DNA from: Eucommia ulmoides
Taxonomy: Eukaryota > Streptophyta > Magnoliopsida > Garryales > Eucommiaceae
NCBI GenBank assembly: GCA_016647705.1
Contig: CM028334.1
Span: 4,960,046-5,024,045, forward strand
Reading direction: 5' to 3'
DNA length: 64,000 bases
Both the position numbers and the translations under genes were made by a program. Below, piece after piece: positions 55,197-64,000 of this stretch (within the stretch, counting starts at the first letter, position 1; each line of letters begins with the position of its first letter). The notes below the pieces were generated by a model that was not told the DNA's origin, did not search any database, and saw nothing but the letters and a program-made list of their open reading frames with translations.

Positions 55197-58100
55197 TCAA
55201 CTGCTCTGCGCATAAAATGAATCAAAAATCCAACAACCATGTTTGTCATTTATTATGTCCTTGATAAGATCCGCCCTTTCCACCATTGCTATTCTGGTTT
55301 TGCATTCACGTTTGACGTTCGCTCGTTGCCCAAGGACGAACTGCCTCATTATATAGGTAACAATTAATCCACAGTCAGGTCTGGCAAAAAAAAAAAAAAC
55401 CATACAAATTTCTATTATAAATATCGCTTATTCTTACAAACCTAATTCAAATCAAAATCCACACTTACCGATCAACCCTTTGCTGAGGCGTATCATAAAC
55501 AGGTTCCAAAGTTATCGATCGTTCTTGTGTAGAAGCGCTTGACGAAGTCGCATACCGAGTGAAATAGTTGTTAATATAATCCACCTATATTTTGCAAACA
55601 ATGAAATCACCAGTTAAAATTAAACAAATAATAACACTAAAGTAATGTAAAAGCGTGCAATTGGCATGTAGGATTATTATTGTAAACTCATAAACAATTA
55701 ATTCGTAAAATATCTTAAAAATTACTATAAGTTTGGCGCTCTCGAAATGCAGATCATGTGAATTGAGACTATATAGCGAGTTGTAGTGATTTAAAGTCCC
55801 ATGCTCCATCTCGAAAGCAAGTAATGTCCAGTGCGACGGTGAAGATTTCCTCTCAAGAGTATTTATCGAGAACATTATCGTCTCGTATTTCCCAGCAATA
55901 CCTATATTGAATTGTTTGTCCATTTGTCCCCGAATGATTGCCTCTCTATTCTCTTTAACGAAAGTCTATCATCAAAATCAACAGAAAATTTAATATGCAT
56001 TAAAAGACTAGAAATATAAATGCACCAAAATATACTTTAATCAAACACCGTGGCAAAGGAAGTTACCCAAGAAAGACTAGGCATAACAAACACCCTATGG
56101 AGAGCATCAACATTTGAACTGCAATTAAAAATTTCAATTTGGCGATGGTGCATTATCTCGGTAAACGTATCTATCACCTACAAAAGAATGAGTCCACAAA
56201 AAATCAAGTTTATGTATTCATTTAAATACACGAAATCCAATATATTTTCTTACTCTACTAGACAATTGTTCTCCTTTTAGGAGATCGATTATGTCGCCGA
56301 AACGAACACCAATGAAGCCATCCAATCCAATCCATGCTAGGTCACTGCAAGACGAAAAATTAAATCAATAAAGTGAATAGGGAATTTAAGAAAAAACTCC
56401 AAATTGATTCGAAGTAAATATAATGAATACATACGCATCATCATGTGTTTCATGTATGGATTTTATTTTATCCCAATCACTTTCGTCTAGTAATTTGGCC
56501 ACCGCGCATCTTTTTTTGTTTGGAAGTTTTTCGGGTTTCCTTCTAGTCATTCGATGTATCAACGGGATCTTATCCACATCAATCACTACCTGAACACACT
56601 CCTTTTTACTTCGCTTTTTAACCCTCCCATACACGTAATCTGACTTTCATGCGGATTTTCTTTTTTGCCATTTAATCTCCCTTACCATAAAAGTTTGCAG
56701 TTCAGCATGTTCAAGACTTTTAATACTTGGAGATGAAGCTAATTCGGCAACGGATTTTTTTTTGCATAATTGTTCTGCATCAATGATGGTCGTCCGTTCC
56801 GCCAAATCATCTAACTGTTTCATCAATGACGTTATCAACTCGTCACGAGTTTTCAACTCAGAGCGAAAATGGACATTCTCCACTACCAATTCACTATTTT
56901 GATTCAACGAACACTCCAATTGCTTCTTGATTTCAGTGAGCTCGTCCGGGGGTTGTTGCTCGGAGGGAGGTAAGTCAGCTGATGTTGCCGTTGGTTGGGC
57001 CCCGAATACATACAACTCTTCCATAGCTGATGGCACCAGATCGTCAGAGATTACCTGAAAACAGTAGAACACGCAATTTAAATTAACAATCTTTTAAAAA
57101 ATGTAATTATTGATGCACTTTTAAAAGAAACTGTTCATTTTTTAAAAGAAACCATGCAGTTTATTGACGCACATTAAATGTCTCTGTGCAGTAACATTTC
57201 TTACTTATATATGCACATTAAATGTCTTTGTGCAGTAATATTATACAGAAGCATAATGCACGAATGATTGTTCCCTGCAGAAGGCATAGTTCAACTTATA
57301 ACACGTGCTTTGTGCACAAAAAATGCTTGCAAAAAGCTTACCAACTTCATTTGAATAATTTCATTGGATTCCCTTTTACCAGAATATACTCCATTATTAT
57401 TTGAGTAAAACAGATCGCCACAGCAACCATTTTTTGCTGACTAAATGATACAAATAATAAGCAACCATTTTTTGCTCTTGTTTTTTCAAGCTTTAATCTT
57501 TTTTTTTTTTTTTAAATTTTTGGTAATGAAAGTTCAATTTTGAAAAAAGGGGGTTAACAAAACAGTTGTTACTCAGTCATATAAACACCCCCAGAAACCA
57601 TGAGCAAGCGCATGGTGGAATACCATTAATAGTCAATATGCAGTAACATTCTTATAAATGACACAACACACGTAACTTTTGATATGCAGTAAAATTATTA
57701 TAAATTATACAACCACCCCTTCAATGACATACATAAAATTTTTCAAAGATGCAATTGGCACTAACCTGATTTTCACTGAGTTCATTCACACCATGCAACA
57801 CGTTCTTTAAAGAAGACAAATTCCAACGGGTGAATCGAGGAATGTCGATCCAACTGACATCACCGCCCACTGGCATAGCTTGGTGATTGTAGTCTGGATC
57901 TAACAAGGTTGAACGCTCGCAAAACATATACTAAGAGTAACAACATATAGAAATTAGAAAAAATTGTTACATCAACAACCAAGAATATATACAACATTTA
58001 TCATTGCACCTATAAACAACTTACCAATATAGCGATGATGCAGCCACGAATCGCGTATGGTTTGTTAATGTTATTAAGGATAGAATCATTTACCCCCTTC

Positions 58101-58829
58101 GCAATAGCATCAGCCCATGCGTATTCAGACATTACATGCAAGTCCTCTACCATTTGCACAAACGACCATCCGATATTTATACCGGTAGTTGCAAAAAAGC
58201 AAATCACAAAAGCATACAAACACATCAACCTTACGACATCCTCAACGTTATCGTGATCGTTCCGATCAATAATCGTGTCGATCGTCTGTAACATCACTCT
58301 CGTTGAGACTTGGTCCACTCCAGCAAAACATCGTTGAACAAATGGACTCATAATCTTCTTCGCATACGTGTGTTCAACTGCTTTGGTCCCATTTTTTATT
58401 CCAAAGATTAACGATATATCTTTCGAACTCAAAGAAATACTCTTGCCGCCAAACACAAAAGCTTTCCTACCTCTGCACAATACGCAAGACAATAAAAAAA
58501 TGTTCAGAAATTATAGTTAGACAGTAAATAACATTGCAACAGAATTTTATCGATATGATAAGTAACAATTTTTACCGATTATAATACTTCAACAGCGCAA
58601 AAATGTCCTGGTCACTTTTAGTGCATTGTTGGGCCACGACACTGCCGTCAACGAATGCCTTAAAGAAAGGCCAAAGCGGAGTGGACAACATCATATCAAT
58701 ATGGGTAGGACGAAATTTCCTTCGATTTTTTCCCATTAAATCACAGAAGCTACGTAAATTACATCGATATTGTTTGCCCCTAGCTTGAATATGGGATATT
58801 GGATCACTGTTGGATGCACCCGCCATTAC
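55197..58829 (-). pseudogene. Ulp1-like (C48) protease gene of C-inner, nearly intact, multi-exon
   Basis: Exons traced on the minus strand: 58829-58576 (contains MAGASNSDPI, RCNLRSFCDLMG), 58473-58025 (GGKSISLSSKDISLIFG, VVRLMCLY, VEDLHVMSEYAWADA), 57930-57766 (IPRFTRWNL), 57054-56435 (charged, coiled-coil-like), three at about 56.35-56.05 kb (WIGLDGFIGVRFGDII), then 55.97, 55.58 and 55.39 kb. Catalytic positions are HWTLLAFE (His), NHYNSL (Asn in place of Asp), DTPQQ (Gln) and RPDCGLIV (Cys). The end is WIFDSFYAQSS. I see one nonsense codon, TGA at 56647-56649, where Arg (CGA) would fit. Upstream 5' exons were not located. Such genes mark the Kaonashi-type (Ulp1-bearing) MULEs. Role in the element unproven. 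Confidence 0.8.
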
Positions 58830-58869
58830 CTAAAGAAACAATTCCGGTGTCGGACAAAAATTCAACATC

Positions 58870-60030
58870 TAAACATTAACAATATAGAGGACCAATGGTA
58901 TAATTCAAAAACAAGTATTTAATTGTTGAATTTTGCTTCACAATTTCAATCTCTATTAACCAAACATCAATTTTTGCTACACATTAACTACACATTAATG
59001 TTTACATCCCAGTATCGATTGACCAAAAACCACAAATCAACAGCGAAAAAGTCTCAAATTGTGTATCTAAAACAAGTCTTCAATTCGTGTTTTTTTTCTA
59101 CACATTAATAATCTATATAAATCGAACATATTTTTTTGATATACACTAATTAAATATCAAATATTACACAACATTAACAATTCGATAAAAATCCCACACA
59201 AACAGTGAAACGAAATAAATTGTCAATCCAAAACAAGTATTATAATTCGTGATTTTTTCTACACAGTAAACTACCTCAGGATTGGTGGCTACACATTAAG
59301 TATTCAAACAATTTTGTCATTGGAAATAGAAATTGATAACATGAACAATTGCCATATCTATTTGTGAAGAAACCAAAAGCAAAATTCAAGAACACAACTG
59401 CATATATGTGATTTTGCTACACATCAACAATTTAACAATTCTAACAGTAAATATTTCAAGAACTCAAGCACTAATACCCAAAATATCAACAATGCACGGA
59501 GAGATAGATTTTTTGTTTTACATTAACATTCATAAGAACTCAAAATTCAAGAACAAAACAACATATAATGTTTACTGCCCATTTACCATCTCAACACCAC
59601 ACATATGAACAGTGCAAGGGAGGTAAATGGATTTTTGCTATGCATTAACATTCATGCCAACCTAAAGTCAATAAGAGAAACAACCAAATTATGATTATTA
59701 ATGTGCATTCACCATCCCACACCAAAATTCTACTTCTGATTTCTCCACATTCCTAACCCTAAGTTTGAATTAAACTCCAATCAACAAGTAAGCAAGAATC
59801 AGTACAAACCTGGCTTGGTGTTGAGATGGCCAAAAATATGAACAATGGAAGGGGAAGATGGATTTTTGGTACGCATTAACATTCATAACAACCCAAATTC
59901 AAGAACTAAACAAACAATATATATATGACTGTTAATGTGCATCAACATCTCAACACCAAAATAGAGCGGTACTGCTCAGTGTTCGCATCATCCTAAACCC
60001 TAGAAATTCAAACAGATTTAATTGGGATGA
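58870..60030 (-). repeat. GCTACACATTAAC motif region at the 5' side of the C-inner Ulp1 gene
   Basis: Degenerate units of 120-180 bp with TTTTGCTACACATTAAC, CAAAACAAGT and CAACACCAAAA words, related to MULE D repeats at 28.6-29.1 kb. The matching region of C-outer is 62.7-63.1 kb. No coding frame accepted. Confidence 0.6.
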
Positions 60031-60548
60031 AACTTACAGGTATGGTCGCCGACGGCTTCAAATTGACGGCGACGGCAGCTGAAATTGAACGACGACGATG
60101 CTTGAACGGCGATTGGAAGGCGAGAGCAAGCTACTGTTACAGCGCCAGTGAAGCCCCCAACGCGTCGGCGACGGCGACGGCTACGGTAGGTGACGGCAAC
60201 GGCAACGTTAGTCGGCGACGGCTGAATCTGGTGTGTGACACAAACAATACACCATGATTGCAGCAGACAGGCGGCGAACGGCTGGGGTAGAAAATGGGGT
60301 TCGCGATTTTTTTGGGGAAGAAGATGAAAATAAACTTTCTATACCAAGATTCTGAGCATGAATCTGAGGATGGAAGGTTCCAATATGGAATTTTGAGAAA
60401 GATCACTCACCTTATACATTCACCATTCACGCGCTTCCTCCAACGAGTTCACTGCACGTAATGAACATGGGTTTTGTGCTAAATAAAACATATGGATGGG
60501 TATATGTATGATATATTGGTGGGCTTTGGGGCCCATATTAAATTCTCC
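60030..60548 (-). promoter_or_regulatory. Right terminal region of C-inner: likely Ulp1 gene promoter and leader
   Basis: On the minus strand this runs from the element end through GC-rich leader-like DNA to a donor-like site (CCT|GTAAGTTTCAT at about 60040). C-outer has the homologous sequence and the same donor-like TT|GTAAGTTTCAT at about 63290. The shared donor suggests a spliced 5' leader for the Ulp1-like transcript. Plus-strand frames across it are GC-rich artefacts. Confidence 0.4.
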
Positions 60549-60789
60549 TTTTTTATATACAGCTTTCATGAATTGAATATTAATGTACAGTTATAATCGG
60601 CTGATATTTACTGTATAGTCATAATTGGTTAAATATTGATGTACCACTTTCATGAATTGAATATTTGACATACAGTTATAATCAGTTGAATAGTTGATAT
60701 ACAACTTATAATTGGATAATTGTTTTGTTTGTACAGTTATAATGGGTTGAATATTTTCTTATTTTGACCAGGAAATGTAAAATTGGATG

Positions 60790-60881
60790 ATCTTGTGTGT
60801 GTGTGTGAGAGAGAGAAAGAGAGATAAATAGAGGACATAAAACAGAAATATAGCAAATTCACGCAACTATCTATATAATGT

Positions 60882-60920
<39 letters not shown>

Positions 60921-61015
60921 ATAGAGGATATGAAACAGAAGTAGAGCAAATTCATGCAACTATCTGTATGATTTTGTGGGGGGGGGGGGGGGGAGAGAAA
61001 GAAACAGAGCAAGAC
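60790..61015. repeat. Three tandem units with TG, AG and poly-G runs
   Basis: Each unit of about 70-100 bp has a TGTGTG or G run, a GAGAGA run, then AAACAGAAATAGAGCAAATTC-like sequence and CAACTATCT. In the third unit the TG run is replaced by about 17 G bases (60977-60993). The minus-strand frames with His-Thr repeats are artefacts of the TG runs. Confidence 0.75.
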
Positions 61016-61624
61016 AACAGTTTCTATTGTTTTTGAAAAATTAAACATTTTTTTGTGGAGCTTTTAATGACTACATCAAACATTGATTTTTACTACTCAT
61101 TAACTAAAACATCGATATTTGCATCACACATATACACATGAATACACACATTTTTTCGGGTTATATGGAGAGTTATGTTATGCTTGAATCCACAAGCTCC
61201 AATGGCACAACTATCCCATGCCATCAAGTTTCAGAAATAGCATGAATACGACTCAAAAGCATGCAATTTTTCATATTTTTTACATGCGTAGTTTGTAATT
61301 TCAATCCCGAGTCTCCAATTTTACGCTACCAGCGGATATATCATGTATGCTAATGTAACATGAGTGATTGACATAGTTAAACATAGATTGAATATGATTT
61401 GGCAAGTTAACATCTAAATAATTTTAAACAACAAAATCAACTATCAGCCATGAGTAGCAAAAACTGAGATTCATAAAATCTATGAGCTCCAGAAGGATAA
61501 CACAGCACTAACCACTGACCACTTCATCATAATATGATTTTTGTCCCTGTAATTTAGTACTCCAAAACATGGTAGGACCTAAAGAGGTATGAATCTGTTA
61601 ACTACTTTGTGCATAAAATGTATC

Positions 61625-61765
61625 AAAGACCTATTAGATCACAAAAGCTCCGAAGATTACATCTATATTGTTTATCCCTAAATTGTTTATGTGATACTGG
61701 ATCATTGTCGTACTTTGTACGTCACTTGTGGCGTTCGCCAAATGCACTCGCCATTACCCTGAGAA
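61625..61765 (-). pseudogene. Relic of a Ulp1-like exon in C-outer
   Basis: On the minus strand it reads VMASAF, then PVSHKQF with a stop before it, then KQYRCNLRSFCDLIG. This matches the first exon of the C-inner Ulp1-like gene (VMAGASN, DPISHIQ, KQYRCNLRSFCDLMG). The rest of that gene is absent from C-outer, which is therefore an internal deletion derivative. Confidence 0.8.
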
Positions 61766-61839
61766 ACATCATTCATGCAAAAAGTTAATTTTAGGGATAC
61801 AGTAATAAAATCCAAGAATACAATACAAAATAAATTCAA

Positions 61840-62450
61840 GTCAAAAAAAAAAAAAAAATACTAAACCAAAAATTGACCCAAATAATGGATTGTTAATGTA
61901 CAATAACTATTGAAGAATTCAAAAAATACCACTCATGCAATGGAAGTAAATAGGAATCCAAACTCAACTCAAATCGTTGATTCCTGCTATATAGTAACAA
62001 ATGCAATAACACAATACAAAACAAATCCAAGTGAAGAAATACCAAACCAAAAATTTACCCGAAAAATGGATTGTGACTACACAGTAACTATTCAAGAATT
62101 CAAAAAACACCACTCATGCAATGGAAGTAAATAGGAATCCAAACTCAACTTCGATCATTGATTTTAGGGATACGGTAACAAAATCCAAGAACACAATACA
62201 AAATAAATTTAAGTGAAAAAATACGAAATCAAAAATCGACCCGAATAATGGACTGTTAATGCACAGTAACTATTTGAAGAATTCAAAAAACATCACTCAT
62301 GCAATGGAAGTATATAGGAATTCAAACTCTATTCCGATCGTCGATTCCTGTTGTACAGTAACAAAGTCTAAGAACACAATACAAAAACAAATTCAAGTGA
62401 AAAAATATCAAACCAAAAATAATTCAACAACACAAAACATAAAACAATGA
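61840..62450. repeat. Tandem repeat of about 180 bp in C-outer
   Basis: Three to four units share AATTCAAAAAACACCACTC, ATGCAATGGAAGTAAATAGG, AACACAATACAAAA and TACACAGTAACTATT. Short frames in each unit repeat the same nonsense peptide and are not genes. Confidence 0.75.
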
Positions 62451-62754
62451 AAATGAATAACATAGAAATTCAAACTAGGTATTCAATATCGATTTTTGCT
62501 ACACATTAACTAACCATTGATACTTATACTTCACCTTTAGATCTTTATATACTCAAGAGGGGAAGCATAAGTTCTAAGAGGAGACAACCATCCCCACATA
62601 AAATCAAAAGAACCAAGGAAAATGCAGAATGAAAAATTCATTCAAATCAAGCAAAATATCAAGTTTTTCTACAAGCTATTATCAAATGAAGTGCCCCTAA
62701 ACAAGGCCGAGTCCACATCTTTAAAAAGAAGTGCACCAAAACAAGAATTCGATT

Positions 62755-63100
62755 ATTGATTTTTGCTAAACACAAAAAATCTCAATAACACGACTTTAAT
62801 AGTTAATTTTTACTGCACATTAACCAACTCAACACCAAAAATATCAAAAATGCAAGGAGAAGATGGATTTTTGCTACACATTAACATTCCCAACAAACGA
62901 AATGCAAGAACACAACAACAATATATAATTTTTACTGCACATTAACCAACTCAACACCAAAAATATCAACAATGTAAGGAGGAGATGAATTTTTGCTACA
63001 CATTAACATTCCCAAACAAACGAAATGCAAGAACACAACAACAATATATAATTTTTACTACATATTAACCATCTCACTGATTCCGATCAAGATTTCTCAA
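62755..63100. repeat. Tandem repeat of about 122 bp in C-outer
   Basis: Units starting near 62815, 62937 and 63058 carry TTTTTACTGCACATTAACC, AACTCAACACCAAAAATATC, TTTTTGCTACACATTAAC and CAACAATATATAA. Confidence 0.7.
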
Positions 63101-63700
63101 CATGTTCCTAATCCTAACCCTAATTCTGATTTCAAAAAAATATCAACCAACGAAACTGTGCATTCAACAATTGTTTCCTGAAATTGGTGAATAACAATTG
63201 CCCAACAACTATTGTTTAAAAAGATTATTGTTACAGCAAATAACAAACGAAACCCTAATCCCTAAAATGTAAATAGATCGCGTGAAATGAAACTTACAAG
63301 ACATGAACAATCGACGGCTTGGAAGAAACGAAGACGCCGGCGGGAATGAACGGCAATGATGCTTGGAATCAACGGCGATGGCGCTGGCGATGGTGTTGCC
63401 TTCAGCTGTTCAATTTCGGACCAACGCAAACCGCGATGGGGTTGCTTTTAGTTACGATTGCGCCAGAATTCTTCCTGTGGAATGGTTTTATTTTGGGTGT
63501 TGAGAATGGTAGTTTCCAAAATTTGAGTGATTATTGATGAAGCAAATTACCTTCTAAAATCAGCACCCATCACGCGCTCTCTCTCCCACAGTGACATTCA
63601 CGGCTACAAATGGGGTTTAGGATAAATGTATAGTGTTATTTGGGGATATCACTAATATGTAGGTGGGCCTTGGGCCCATATTAAAATGGCATTTTTTAAA

Positions 63701-64000
63701 ATTATTTTTACATTTTATATTTCTATTAAGTAGTTTAAGTTTTGTTATACGAAATGGTATTATTACTTTTAAGTATGCAGCAAAAAAAAAAAGGTAGACT
63801 AATTTTTTAGATTTTTAAGTTCAATTTCTAAATTTACTTTGTGTATAAAATTATTGTAAAAAAACTTGTCTATATATTTGCATATACATTATTACTATAA
63901 TATATAGAAATAATATTTTTTTTAAAAAATAAAAATAAAAAAGTAAACTTTTAATTTTAATTTTATTTATTTTTTTATAAATAAATTTATGAGTTACTTT
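63701..64000. other. AT-rich flank right of C-outer
   Basis: No gene or recognisable element in the last 300 bp. Confidence 0.5.

Larger units (their letters stand above)
50741..60548. mobile_element. MULE C-inner, nearly complete transposase plus Ulp1 element
   Basis: An exact 9-bp duplication TTTTTTATA flanks it (50732-50740 and 60549-60557), within the motif array of C-outer. The left end is GAGATTTTTAATTAGAC and the reverse-complemented right end is GGAGAATTTAATATGGGCCC, both leading into ATGGGCCCCAA. The two genes converge: transposase on the plus strand (52238-54293) and Ulp1-like gene on the minus strand (about 58829-55197). Both ends carry CACGCGCGGCTT-like blocks and 5' leader-like DNA, so each gene has its own terminal promoter. 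Confidence 0.85.
49216..63691. mobile_element. MULE C-outer (deletion derivative, split by C-inner)
   Basis: An exact 9-bp duplication TTTTTTAAA flanks it (49207-49215 and 63692-63700). The left end is GAGATTTTTAATGAGAC and the reverse-complemented right end is TGCCATTTTAATATGGGCC, both followed by GGCCC words and CACGCG blocks. Without C-inner (50741-60548 plus one 9-bp repeat) it is about 4.7 kb. It holds a PRA1-like gene fragment (49524-49706), tandem repeats and the relic of one Ulp1-like exon (about 61625-61765). It was therefore once an autonomous-type element of the same family and lost its transposase. Confidence 0.85.

Noticed and set aside
60737-61048. Minus-strand frame with His-Thr repeats
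   Set aside because: Arises from three tandem TG/AG units.
1-64000. tRNA, rRNA or snoRNA genes
   Set aside because: I looked for tRNA arm patterns and conserved rRNA words on both strands and saw none I could support by eye.

Overview
This is a low-GC plant nuclear window. Genes carry spliceosomal introns and GT/AG junctions, there are no prokaryotic signals, and I could read no tRNA or rRNA gene. The host genes (a mitochondrial-type PPR protein and plant-only small proteins) and a captured saposin-type plant aspartic protease fragment point to a eudicot; I cannot name the species. Most of the sequence is nested transposons, with one short gene island at about 32.1-41.5 kb.

Layout. 0-5.3 kb: Ty3/gypsy debris (an LTR end, then a polypurine tract and a 3' LTR). 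5.3-7.7 kb: a DNA repeat that recurs at 24.9 kb, and a PIF/Harbinger MITE. 7.9-11.9 kb: Mutator-like element (MULE) A, split by a solo LTR. About 12.0-22.4 kb: MULE B, with a decayed MudrA-type transposase and a decayed Ulp1-like (C48) protease gene, both on the minus strand, and a further MITE inside. 22.7-24.8 kb: a hAT element and a PIF element. 26.2-31.8 kb: MULE D, carrying a fragment of an aspartic protease gene and a nested PIF element. 32.1-36.6 and 40.6-41.6 kb: host genes, namely a BIR6-like PPR gene, a conserved unknown, and two paralogous small proteins in duplicated blocks. 36.9-39.2 kb: a GTTAAC-array element. 39.2-46.4 kb: a LINE relic, an LTR-retrotransposon relic and another PIF element. 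46.4-49.0 kb: MULE E. 49.2-63.7 kb: an outer MULE (C-outer) holding an almost complete relative (C-inner, 50.7-60.5 kb) with a plus-strand transposase and a convergent minus-strand Ulp1-like gene.

Main observation. Target-site duplications fix several MULEs to the base: 9-bp perfect repeats flank D, E, C-outer, C-inner and the MITE at 16.7 kb. Several families carry their own dispersed, usually perfectly palindromic short motif in introns and intergenic DNA: ATGTTACATGTAACAT in B, AGTAGATATCTACT in E, ACTGTACAGT-type in C and D, GTTAACGTTAAC at 37-39 kb and TGAACGTTCA at 5-7 and 25 kb. Family-private motifs beside a second transposon protein recall the Arabidopsis VANDAL/VANC anti-silencing system. 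Here the candidate second protein is the Ulp1-like gene product. That link is inference.

Decay. In B and C the nonsense codons I could place are TAG or TGA, at codons where the relatives suggest Gln, Arg or Trp. The C transposase also shows a probable splice-donor G to A change and a catalytic Asp to Asn change. All fit C to T / G to A transitions, as expected of long-methylated DNA. B also has several indels.
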